Assembly: GCA_035938265.1 (NCBI GenBank) | Contig: DASZHA010000058.1 | Span: 1 to 64,000, forward strand | Origin: DASZHA01 sp035938265 | GTDB taxonomy: Bacteria; Chloroflexota; Dormibacteria; DASZGP01 | DNA length: 64,000 nt | Direction of reading: 5' to 3' | Shown here: piece after piece, positions 8,316 to 15,888 of the stretch | How positions within the stretch are numbered: the first letter of the stretch is position 1 | Layout: every line of letters starts with the position of its first letter | Notes under the pieces: generated by a model | Seen by the model: only the letters and a program-made list of their open reading frames with translations | Database searches by the model: none | Told to the model about the DNA's origin: nothing | Translations under genes and position numbers: made by a program

Positions 8316-9359
8316 ATGAGAGCAGTCAGCTTTGTTGAGATCGGCAAGCTGGAGATGCGTGAGGCCGACAAGCCCACCATCGAGGACCCGACCGACGTGC
8401 TCCTCAAGGTGACCACCAGTGCCATCTGCGGCTCCGACCTGCACGTGCTCGAGGGCCGCATCCCCGGGATGATGGCGGGCGGCATCATCGGCCACGAGTT
8501 CATCGGGGTGGTCGAAGACGCCGGTCCCGAGGTCAAGAACTTCAAGCCCGGCGACCGAGCGCTGGCCTCGTTCCTGATCCCCTGCGGCAAGTGCTGGTAC
8601 TGTCAGCGCGGCCTCTACGGCCAGTGCGAGGACGTGCGGGTCTTTGGCTACGGCATCTTCGTCGGCGACATCAACGGCGGCCAGGCGGAGTACGTGCGGG
8701 TGCCCAACGCCGACCTCAGCCTGCACCACGTGGACCAGAAGCTGAGCGACGAGCAGGCGCTCTTCGCCGGCGACATCCTCACCACCGGCTTCCATGTCGC
8801 CGACATCGCCGGCATCAAGGAGGGGGACACCGTTGCCGTGGTCGGCTGCGGGCCGGTCGGCCTCTTCGCGATCCAGGCGGCCCAGACGTTCAAGCCCTCC
8901 AAGGTCTACGCCATCGACTCCGTCGACCAGCGCCTGGAGATGGCCCAGGGCTTCGGCGCCGAGCCGATCGACATGCGCCACCAGAACGCGGTCGTCACCA
9001 CCCAGGATGCGACCGCCGGTCGTGGCGTGGACGTGGTGCTGGAGTGTGTGGGGATGGCCGAGGCGCTGATCCCGACCTTCGACATGGTCCGCCCTGGGGG
9101 CACCGTGGGGGTCATCGGGGTGCACTCGGCGCCCGAGGCCACCTTCCCCCTGCAGATGATGTTCAACAAGGGCATCGACCTCCACTTCGGGGGCATCGCC
9201 AACGTCCCCGGGCGCTGGGACCGGGTGCTGGACCTGATCGAGAAGGGGGAGCTGCACCCGGAATCGATCATCAGCCATCGGATGAAGCTGGAGGACGCCC
9301 TCGAGGGCTATCGCCTCTTCCAATCGCGCGAGGCGATGAAGGTGGTCCTCACACCGTAG
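8316..9359 (+). CDS. Zinc-dependent medium-chain alcohol dehydrogenase
   Basis: 347 residues of the MDR superfamily. Catalytic zinc ligands are Cys38 (AICGSD), His60 and Glu61 (GHEFIG); the structural zinc site is complete with Cys90, Cys93, Cys96 and Cys104. The NAD(P) Rossmann motif is VVGCGPVGLFAI near 172-183, followed by an acidic residue in YAIDSV, which favours NAD. The length and motif style are close to glutathione-independent formaldehyde / threonine / sorbitol dehydrogenase groups; substrate not assigned. CGGAGAGCG before the ATG is the probable ribosome binding site. It is divergent from coaE and converges on the beta-helix gene with a shared hairpin between them. Confidence 0.92.
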   Translation: MRAVSFVEIGKLEMREADKPTIEDPTDVLLKVTTSAICGSDLHVLEGRIPGMMAGGIIGHEFIGVVEDAGPEVKNFKPGDRALASFLIPCGKCWYCQRGLYGQCEDVRVFGYGIFVGDINGGQAEYVRVPNADLSLHHVDQKLSDEQALFAGDILTTGFHVADIAGIKEGDTVAVVGCGPVGLFAIQAAQTFKPSKVYAIDSVDQRLEMAQGFGAEPIDMRHQNAVVTTQDATAGRGVDVVLECVGMAEALIPTFDMVRPGGTVGVIGVHSAPEATFPLQMMFNKGIDLHFGGIANVPGRWDRVLDLIEKGELHPESIISHRMKLEDALEGYRLFQSREAMKVVLTP

Positions 9360-9365
9360 GGGCGC

Positions 9366-9402
9366 GAGTGGCCGGCCGCCGCGAGGGCGGCCGGCACCAC
9401 TC
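9366..9402. terminator. Bidirectional hairpin terminator between convergent genes
   Basis: GAGTGG + CCGGCCGCC pairs with GGCGGCCGGCACCACTC across a 5-nt loop (GCGAG), with a 2-nt bulge. It sits between the adh stop (9359) and the beta-helix gene stop (9412). There is no T-run on either side, so it is a GC-rich hairpin rather than a classical intrinsic terminator. Confidence 0.6.
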
Positions 9403-9411
9403 AGCTTGAAG

Positions 9412-11514
9412 TCAGCGGGCGCGCCTCCTCGCCAGGACGGCCACGCCCAGGCCAGGAACGGCGATCAGCATTGCCAGCGCCAGCCACATCCACGCGGGGG
9501 CATCTGCGGCCAGCCGCAGCCCGGCACTTGGAAGCCCGATGGAGGCGGCCAGGACGTCACCCACCGGGCTGCTGGCCCGGCAGGTTTGCACGACCACGTT
9601 ACCCACGGTCGTACCCGCAGGCGCGGTCGCGGTGATCTTGGTCGAGCTGACGACGTTGGTGTCGGTTGCGGGGGTTCCGCCGAAGGTGACGATGGCGGGC
9701 CGGTCGAAGTTGGTCCCGGTAATCGTGACCTTGGTCCCGGCCGGACCCGTAGCGGGTGCGACCTGGGTGATCGTCGGCGCGGTGCCGATGCACTCATAGG
9801 CCCCGATGTCGCACAGGCTGGCCTGCGGCCGGCTTGTGCCACGCTCGTCGGTGGCCGGCGGCGCGCACTGGTTGGGCACCGCGTCGATCGCCGAGCTCTG
9901 GAACAGCAGCGCCTGGGTCTTGGTCGGGCCGAAGTTATCGGCCAGCGTGCCCAGCTTCGGGTCGGTGACGTTCTGCTGGTCGCTCACCTGGGTGAACTTG
10001 CAGCTGCTGCCGGTGTCGAGGTTGGCGCTGTTGTCCGTCCCAGGTCCCTCGACCGGGGTGGTCGAGGTGTATTTGCAGTTCTGCGGGGTGTTGCGCGCCA
10101 CCAGGGTGCGGCTGATGGAGACGTCGGAGTCGAATGTCTGGAATCCGGCACTACCGGCGGCGGCATGGTTGTCGGCCAGGGTCACGTGCCACAAGTTGAC
10201 TTCAGACTTATCCGAATCGATGCCGCCGCCCTTCTTGTCGGCAGTGTTCCCACTGATGGTGAGATTGACGGCCGAGCTGTCAGCTGTGGCGAGCGCAGAG
10301 ATTCGCGCCCCGCTGACATGCGTGCTTCGAGCCGCGAAGCTGATGGGCTGCGCAGTCGGGCCGAGCAGAGAAGCTTCCCCGAGCTCGATGCCACCTCCGT
10401 TCACCGCCTGATTTCCGCTCACAGTATCCCTGGACATCGCAAGGGTCGCCGCCAAGGCCTCAATGCCCCCACCTGCCCCACCTGCTCCCCTCACCCCGGT
10501 TGTGGAGTTGTTCTGGATGCTGGACCGCTCAATCCTCAAGTAGGTGATTGTCTCTGTGCAGTCTTGTTCCACGATCGAGGGCGCGGCTGCCCTGGCAGCA
10601 GCCCTTTGAGCGTCGCTGAAATCGCAGGAGAGGAAGCTCCCGACGAAGATCCCGCCTCCGCCGAATCCGGCGGAGTTGTTGTCCCCGATGGTGGACAGAT
10701 CGATGCTGCCGAGGTCGCCGGTGAAGTCGTAGATGCCGCCTCCCAGCAGGGTCGCGTGGTTGCTACTGATCGTTGCCCCAACCAGGTCAAAGCTGCCGGG
10801 ACCGGATTCGGTGCCCACGTTAAAGAGGCCGCCACCGTTGTTGGCGGTATTAGCAATCAGGTTCAAGCCGTCAAGGTCGAGGTCGCCGTAGTTGGCAATG
10901 CCGCCGCCGTTGGTGGAGGCCGCATTGCCCTGGGCCGTCAGCGCCCCGGTGCCGTTGAGCTCGTTTTTATTGAAGATGCCGCCACCCTGCTTGCCCGCGG
11001 AGTTGGAATCGTTCGCGCCGGGCCCGCCGACGGTGACAGGGCCGTCGATCTTGACCGTGCCGTTGTTCCAGATGCCACCACCGTCAACCAGGGCGGTGTT
11101 GCCCTGGATCGTCACGTTGTTGAGGTGCACGGTGCCGGTCGAGCTGTTGTAGATCCCGCCACCGAAGTGCCCTGCGGTGTTGCGCAGGATCATGACGTTG
11201 CTGAGGTTGAGCGTCCCGGTGTTCCAGATGGCCCCCCCGTTGCCGTCGGAGCCGCTGCTGGTGACCTGGTTGTCGGCCAGTACCACGTTGGTCAGGGTGA
11301 GGGTGCCCGTGTTGTGGATGGCCCCGCCCTGGCTGGAGTTGGAGATGCCCGTGAAGCTGCAGCCAGACCGACTGATGTTCCCGCTATTGACCAGCCTGGT
11401 TCCCACGCCACTACTGCCCAGGCAGGTGCCCGCGGCGCTGGCCGGCGTGGTCGCGAACAGTCCTGCAGCGGCCACGAGAAATAGTGCCGGCAGCGCCGAC
11501 AGTCGCTTCTTCAT
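9412..11514 (-). CDS. Secreted parallel beta-helix protein with IPT/TIG domain and LPSAG-type C-terminal anchor
   Basis: 700 residues. A signal peptide (about 1-28, ending ASAA) precedes roughly 500 residues of degenerate repeats of the form GGAIxNxGTLxLxNVxxxxN, with repeated GGG(I/L) turns, the hallmark of right-handed beta-helix / polymorphic outer-membrane-type repeats. An IPT/TIG immunoglobulin-like domain follows (PTITQVAPATGPAGTKVTI onward, about 560-640). The tail has LPSAG at 661-665, a hydrophobic stretch and terminal RRRAR, which resembles a wall-sorting or tail-anchor signal. Cysteines occur in pairs in the later repeats. A surface adhesin or polysaccharide-binding role is likely; no catalytic motif is seen. 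GGGAGTAAGC precedes the ATG. The gene is longer in A/T-ending codons than most neighbours in the repeat region. Confidence 0.85.
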   Translation of the reverse strand: MKKRLSALPALFLVAAAGLFATTPASAAGTCLGSSGVGTRLVNSGNISRSGCSFTGISNSSQGGAIHNTGTLTLTNVVLADNQVTSSGSDGNGGAIWNTGTLNLSNVMILRNTAGHFGGGIYNSSTGTVHLNNVTIQGNTALVDGGGIWNNGTVKIDGPVTVGGPGANDSNSAGKQGGGIFNKNELNGTGALTAQGNAASTNGGGIANYGDLDLDGLNLIANTANNGGGLFNVGTESGPGSFDLVGATISSNHATLLGGGIYDFTGDLGSIDLSTIGDNNSAGFGGGGIFVGSFLSCDFSDAQRAAARAAAPSIVEQDCTETITYLRIERSSIQNNSTTGVRGAGGAGGGIEALAATLAMSRDTVSGNQAVNGGGIELGEASLLGPTAQPISFAARSTHVSGARISALATADSSAVNLTISGNTADKKGGGIDSDKSEVNLWHVTLADNHAAAGSAGFQTFDSDVSISRTLVARNTPQNCKYTSTTPVEGPGTDNSANLDTGSSCKFTQVSDQQNVTDPKLGTLADNFGPTKTQALLFQSSAIDAVPNQCAPPATDERGTSRPQASLCDIGAYECIGTAPTITQVAPATGPAGTKVTITGTNFDRPAIVTFGGTPATDTNVVSSTKITATAPAGTTVGNVVVQTCRASSPVGDVLAASIGLPSAGLRLAADAPAWMWLALAMLIAVPGLGVAVLARRRAR

Positions 11515-11708
11515 GCTTACTCCCTCTCCCTACCGGACCTCGAGATGGCCGCGGTGATCACGGGATCGTACGCCCCGCGGCGAGGCGCAGTCAATGCATC
11601 TTTACACTCCCAAACACCCGCCCCGACGGGGTTGTCTCAGCGCTCGAATGGGGCCACCTGCCCGAATGGGGAATGGCACTTAACGGCCCGGGCGTTAGGG
11701 TTATCAAG

Positions 11709-13664
11709 ATGGCACGTCGAGTAGCGCACGGCATGGATCGAGCCGGCAGGTTCGAGCTCCGGGAAGGCGAGGAGCCGCTGCGCCCGGCCAACGTCAAGCG
11801 CGTCCTTTCGCTTTTCAGCAACCACAAGAAGCAAGTGATCGGCGCCACGGTGCTGGTCCTGGTCACCGCGCTGCTGGGCGTGGTCAACCCGCTGATGCAG
11901 GTGCGCATCTTCGACGACGTCTTCGCCGCCGCCCTGGCCGGCCGCCACGTCATCGGTCCGTTCGGCCTCAGCGGTCTGCAGCTGCTGGGCCTCTACGTCG
12001 GCATCATGATCGCCGTCCCCATCGTCTCCAGCCTCATCGGGATCGGGCAGACCTACATCACCACGGTGATCGGCCAGGACGTGATCCGCGAGCTGCGCAA
12101 CCGCCTCTACCGACACCTCCAGGCAATGTCCTTGAAGTTCTTCACCGACACGCGCACCGGCGAGATCCAGGCCCGGCTGTCCAGCGATGTCGGCGGCGTC
12201 CAGACGGTGGTCACCGACACCTTCACCAGCATCGTCAGCAACTTCGCCATCCTGCTGACCACGGTCGTCGCGATGTGGCTGCTGTCGCCGGCGCTGACGA
12301 TCCTTTCCCTGGGCCTGGTGCCGGTGTTCATCCTCCTCACCCTCCGGGTGGGCAACGTCCGGCGCGACATCAGCTCCCAGACCCAGAAGACGATCGCCGA
12401 CATGAGCGCGCTGGTGGAGGAGACGCTCTCGGTCAGCGGCGTGCTGCTGACCAAGACCTTCGGTCGCCAGAAGACGTCGACGGCGCGCTTCGAGGGGGAG
12501 AACAGCCGCCTCTCCCGGCTCTTCATCAGGCAGCAGATGGTCGGGCGCGGCTTCATGGCCCTGATTGGCACGTTCTTCTCGATCTCGCCAGCGCTGATCT
12601 ACCTGCTGGCGGGGTACCTGCTGTTCGGCAACAACGGCGGCCCTCTGAACTTCCCCCTGATCGGCGCCATCTCGGTGGGCACGCTGGTCGGCTTCACCAC
12701 CCTGCAGAGCCGCCTCTTCTTCCCCATTGGACAGCTGCTCCAGGTCCAGGTCGAGGTGATGGGAGCCTTCGCCCTCTTCGACCGGGTCTTCGAGTACCTC
12801 GACATGCCGCATGACATCGTCGACAAGCCGGATGCGGTGCAGCTCACGGCGGAGCAGGTCGACGGCGCGGTTGAGTTCCGCGACGTGGACTTCAGCTACC
12901 TCGGCAAGGATGGCCAGCTGGCCCTCAGCAACGTGAGCTTCGAGGTCAAGCCGGGCGGGCTGGTGGCGCTGGTGGGGCCGAGTGGCGCGGGCAAGACGAC
13001 GACCACCTACCTCATCCCCCGCCTCTACGACGCCGACAGCGGCGCCGTCCTGATCGACGGTCACGACGTGCGCGACGTCAGCCTCGAGTCGCTGGGAGAG
13101 CTGATCGGCGTTGTCACCCAGGAGACCTACCTGTTCCACGCCACCGTCCGCGAGAACCTCGAGTTCGCGCGGCCCGACGCCACCGACGAGGAGCTCTGGG
13201 AGTCGCTCGATGCGGCGGCCATCGGTGACCGCATCCGCGAGCTGCCCGCCGGGCTCGACACCGTGGTGGGGGAGCGCGGCTACCGGCTGTCCGGCGGCGA
13301 GAAGCAGCGCATCGCCATCGCCCGCGTGTTCCTCAAGAACCCGCGCATCCTGATCCTCGATGAGGCGACCTCAGCGCTCGACACGAGGTCCGAGCGCCTT
13401 ATCCAGAACGCCTTCGCCCGCCTGATGCAGGGGCGGACGACGGTGGCGATCGCCCACCGGCTGTCGACGATCCTGAAGGCCGACCAGATCCTGGTCTACG
13501 ACAAGGGCCACGTCGTCGAGCGCGGCACCCACTCCGAGCTGGTCAACCGCGGCGGCCTGTACAGCCGGCTGTACCTGGAGCAATTCGCCGCCGACACCGA
13601 GTCGATGCGGGTCGCGGACGAGGCGGCGCCTGAGCTCTCCGCAGTGTCGGCCAGCGAGGACTGA
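11709..13664 (+). CDS. ABC exporter half-transporter (fused membrane and ATPase domains)
   Basis: 651 residues: a six-helix type I exporter membrane domain (about 45-345) followed by an ATPase domain with GPSGAGKTTTTY, LSGGEKQRIAIARVF and ILILDEATSALD. All catalytic motifs are intact. One polypeptide carries one membrane and one nucleotide domain, so it should act as a homodimer, as in MsbA/BmrA-type drug or lipid exporters. I chose the ATG at 11709 because the frame upstream lacks family similarity and TAGGGT (11696-11701) ends 7 nt before it, pointing to a leaderless mRNA. Other in-frame starts are 11673 and 11733. It ends 6 nt from the stop of a convergent WYL regulator. Confidence 0.9.
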   Translation: MARRVAHGMDRAGRFELREGEEPLRPANVKRVLSLFSNHKKQVIGATVLVLVTALLGVVNPLMQVRIFDDVFAAALAGRHVIGPFGLSGLQLLGLYVGIMIAVPIVSSLIGIGQTYITTVIGQDVIRELRNRLYRHLQAMSLKFFTDTRTGEIQARLSSDVGGVQTVVTDTFTSIVSNFAILLTTVVAMWLLSPALTILSLGLVPVFILLTLRVGNVRRDISSQTQKTIADMSALVEETLSVSGVLLTKTFGRQKTSTARFEGENSRLSRLFIRQQMVGRGFMALIGTFFSISPALIYLLAGYLLFGNNGGPLNFPLIGAISVGTLVGFTTLQSRLFFPIGQLLQVQVEVMGAFALFDRVFEYLDMPHDIVDKPDAVQLTAEQVDGAVEFRDVDFSYLGKDGQLALSNVSFEVKPGGLVALVGPSGAGKTTTTYLIPRLYDADSGAVLIDGHDVRDVSLESLGELIGVVTQETYLFHATVRENLEFARPDATDEELWESLDAAAIGDRIRELPAGLDTVVGERGYRLSGGEKQRIAIARVFLKNPRILILDEATSALDTRSERLIQNAFARLMQGRTTVAIAHRLSTILKADQILVYDKGHVVERGTHSELVNRGGLYSRLYLEQFAADTESMRVADEAAPELSAVSASED

Positions 13665-13670
13665 CCCGGC

Positions 13671-14381
13671 CTACTCCTCGGGGACCAGCGCGCCGAGGGG
13701 GCGGAGCCCGGGGATCGGGTCGTTGGCCACCAGCTCCTCCAGGGTTCGCGGAGTGATGCGCTCGGCGGTGACGTGGGCGGCCTTGATGCGGTCGAGGCGA
13801 AACGCCCGCCCGTCCTGGCGCAGCCGGCAGAAGCCGAGCATGTACCAGCCAAGGTGGCCACCGATGAGGGCGGCGGGCTCCACCGTCCGGCTGGTGGCCT
13901 GGTCGTTGCGATCTAGATAGTCGATCTCGATGGCGCGGTTGTCGCGGATCGCCTCCTCGACCTGGGCCGTCGCCTCCGGCGCGATGGGCTCGTCGGTGGT
14001 GAGCGCCATCCGCGCCGTCAGGCGGCCGGCGGCCGCAACCTGTCCCGGCGGCATCACCGCGATCAGCTTCTGCAAGGCGCTGCGGCCGGCGCCGGCGAAG
14101 GGCATGCCCCCAGCTGCCGCCAGGGCCACGGCGATGGCGGTGGCCTCGTCCGGCGTCAGGTTCAGCGGGGGCATCGTGCTCGACGGGTCGAGGCCGTAGC
14201 CGCCGCCGGGGCCGGGCTGGGCCCATATCGGCACGCCGGTCTGCTGAAGGGCGGCGAGGTCGCGCTCGACGGTGCGGGTGGTGACCTCGAAGCGCCGCGC
14301 CAGCTCTACCGCCCGCAGGGGGCGGGGAGCGCGGGCACGCAGGGCTTCGACGATGGCGTAGAGGCGGTCGGTCCGGTTCAC
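13671..14381 (-). CDS. Transcriptional regulator, DeoR-type HTH plus WYL domain (YafY-like)
   Basis: 236 residues. The N-terminal winged helix (LYAIVEALRARAPRPLRAVELARRFEVTTRTVERDLAAL region, residues 8-45) is an HTH_11 DNA-binding domain. The C-terminal half holds a WYL domain with IEIDYLDRNDQ and GGHLGWYMLGFCRLRQDGRAFRLDRI, the Trp-Tyr-Leu-like core (here WYM). WYL domains bind nucleic-acid or nucleotide ligands in several characterised regulators; targets here are unknown. It starts with GTG and has no recognisable ribosome binding site. The VOC gene upstream on the same strand ends about 40 nt before it, so the two may be co-transcribed. Confidence 0.85.
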   Translation of the reverse strand: MNRTDRLYAIVEALRARAPRPLRAVELARRFEVTTRTVERDLAALQQTGVPIWAQPGPGGGYGLDPSSTMPPLNLTPDEATAIAVALAAAGGMPFAGAGRSALQKLIAVMPPGQVAAAGRLTARMALTTDEPIAPEATAQVEEAIRDNRAIEIDYLDRNDQATSRTVEPAALIGGHLGWYMLGFCRLRQDGRAFRLDRIKAAHVTAERITPRTLEELVANDPIPGLRPLGALVPEE

Positions 14382-14421
14382 GCCACCGACCGCCCCCGGC
14401 CTGGGTGAGGCTCGCCTGTCG

Positions 14422-14835
14422 TCAGGCGGTGGCTTCTTGGGCTGCCCTGGCCGCCGTGGCCTGGGGGATGGGGGAGGCCAGCGTCAGCAGGTTGCCACTG
14501 GGGTCGCGGACGACGAACTCCCGCATGCCGTAGGGCTGGTCGCGGAGGTCGATTGCGACCTTGGTCTTGCCTTCGACCTGGCGGCGCAGGGAATCGACGT
14601 CCTCGGTCTCGATGTAGAGCACGGTGCTGCCGCCCGCGGGCGCGTTGGCCAGCGAAGGGAAGTCCTTGGCCATGGCCTCGCGGCCTTCGAGCATGACCTC
14701 GACGGCGCCGCTCTCCAACTGGGCAAAGCCTTCGACCGCCATCACCATCTTGACCTCGAAGCCGAGGACGTCGCGGTAGAACGCGATCGCCGGCTCGAGC
14801 TCCTCGACCAACAGCACCGGTGAGAGCTTCTTCAT
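14422..14835 (-). CDS. VOC-fold protein (glyoxalase/bleomycin-resistance family)
   Basis: 137 residues, one VOC module: N-terminal LSPVLLVEELEPAIAFYRDV, central GSTVLYIETEDVDSLR, and C-terminal REFVVRDPSGNLLTLAS. The usual metal-binding His at the first strand is absent (LLVEEL), so catalysis by the classic glyoxalase metal site is doubtful; it could bind a ligand instead. The ATG at 14835 has GGAGGG 9 nt upstream. The frame is open to 14895, but that extension (MTLLNTNRPPRR) lies in a palindromic leader and lacks family similarity. Confidence 0.75.
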   Translation of the reverse strand: MKKLSPVLLVEELEPAIAFYRDVLGFEVKMVMAVEGFAQLESGAVEVMLEGREAMAKDFPSLANAPAGGSTVLYIETEDVDSLRRQVEGKTKVAIDLRDQPYGMREFVVRDPSGNLLTLASPIPQATAARAAQEATA

Positions 14836-14841
14836 GTTGGG

Positions 14842-14893
14842 GACCCTCCGTAGCTTGGACCGCCGCGGCGGTCGATTCGTATTCAGGAGGGTC
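14842..14893 (-). promoter_or_regulatory. Leader hairpins that can hide the ribosome binding site of the VOC gene
   Basis: Read on the minus strand, GACCCTCC (14886-14893) is the exact complement of GGAGGGTC (14842-14849), and the latter contains the Shine-Dalgarno sequence of the VOC gene. Between them lies a perfect 16-bp palindrome GACCGCCGCGGCGGTC (14858-14873). The two structures could form together or alternately. Whether the transcript includes the outer arm is not known. Confidence 0.4.
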
Positions 14894-15078
14894 AAGCTTC
14901 CAACCCCATGGCGACAGCATTATGTCGGGAATTATCAGGCCAAATTTGAACGCCGTTGCCGGCCTGGCGAGGCCGCCGACTCTGGGACCGTGCCATGACA
15001 TGACGACGGCGTCAGGTTTAGACTCTTGGGCCGCTCGGCCCACCCCCGGGCCACGGCGGGGGGCCGAGGGAAAATACA
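14894..15078. promoter_or_regulatory. Divergent promoter region of the VOC and enoyl-CoA hydratase genes
   Basis: On the plus strand TAGACT at about 15018-15023 is a -10 candidate for the enoyl-CoA hydratase operon. The 55-nt leader that would follow has GGGCC/GGCCC complementary segments (GGGCCGCTCGGCCC) and ends with GAGGGAAAATACA before the ATG, the purine stretch being the probable ribosome binding site. No gene-like frame is seen here. Confidence 0.4.
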
Positions 15079-15888
15079 ATGTCAGGCGATTTGGAACTCG
15101 TTCGCTACGACTTCGAGGGCCCGGTAGCTACGATCACCATCGACCATCCCCCGGCGAATGCGCTCTCCAACCAGGTGCTCGCGGAGATCGACTCGGCGCT
15201 GGGCCGGGCCGAGGACGACGACAACGTCCGGGTCGTCATCTTCACCGGCGCCGGCGACCGCTTCTTCATTGCCGGGGCCGACATCAAGGAGTTCCTCTCC
15301 ACCCCCGACGACAAGGTCGGGGACCGCACCCAGCGGGGACAGGCGGTGACCCTGAGGATGGAGCGGATGCCCAAGATCGTGATCATGGCTATCAACGGCT
15401 TCTGCCTTGGCGGCGGCTGCGAGATGGCGATGGCCGCGGACATCCGGCTGGCGGCCGACACCGCCCAGTTCGGCCAGCCTGAGGTCAAGCTGGGCATCAT
15501 CCCCGGTTTCGGCGGCACCCAGCGGTTCCCCCGTCTGGTCGGCAGGTCGCGGGCCATGGAGCTGCTCTTCAGCGGTGAGAGCATCGATGCCCAAACCGCC
15601 CTGGAGATCGGGCTGCTGACGAGGGTGGTCCCAGCGGCCGAGCTGATGCCGGCGGCGCGGACCCTGGCGGAGAAGCTGGCGACGGCGGCGCCCCTGGCGG
15701 TCGCGGCCATCAAGCGCGCCGTGCTGGCGGGCGCACACCTGCCCATCGCCGATGCCCTCGAGGCGGAGCGAAAGGAGTTCATAGCCGTCCGCCGCACCGC
15801 CGACGCGGTCGAGGGCATCACCGCGTTCATCGAGAAGCGGGCGCCGGAGTTCAAGGGCGCGGCCGCGGACCAGGCGGCCAAAAAATGA
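15079..15888 (+). CDS. Enoyl-CoA hydratase
   Basis: 269 residues, crotonase fold, hydrating trans-2-enoyl-CoA in beta-oxidation. The oxyanion-hole segments are IAGADIKEF and GGGCEMAMAADI; both catalytic glutamates of true hydratases are present, in FGQPEVKLGIIPGFGGTQRF and in RAMELLFSGESI. The closest overall style is short-chain enoyl-CoA hydratase (FadB/EchA type). Its last codons overlap the ATG of the next gene (ATGA), which encodes a membrane ETF:quinone oxidoreductase, so a beta-oxidation operon is likely. Confidence 0.93.
   Translation: MSGDLELVRYDFEGPVATITIDHPPANALSNQVLAEIDSALGRAEDDDNVRVVIFTGAGDRFFIAGADIKEFLSTPDDKVGDRTQRGQAVTLRMERMPKIVIMAINGFCLGGGCEMAMAADIRLAADTAQFGQPEVKLGIIPGFGGTQRFPRLVGRSRAMELLFSGESIDAQTALEIGLLTRVVPAAELMPAARTLAEKLATAAPLAVAAIKRAVLAGAHLPIADALEAERKEFIAVRRTADAVEGITAFIEKRAPEFKGAAADQAAKK

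Noticed and set aside
8262..9323. N-terminal extension of coaE through the adh gene on the opposite strand
   Set aside because: The CoaE P-loop belongs at the N-terminus; the extension is antisense to a well-supported dehydrogenase.
9406..11484. 692-residue plus-strand frame opposite the beta-helix gene
   Set aside because: Antisense shadow; the minus frame has signal peptide, repeats and an IPT domain, while this one has none.
14836..14895. Upstream start of the VOC gene at 14895
   Set aside because: The extra residues fall inside palindromic leader sequence and do not match the family; the ATG at 14835 has a good ribosome binding site.
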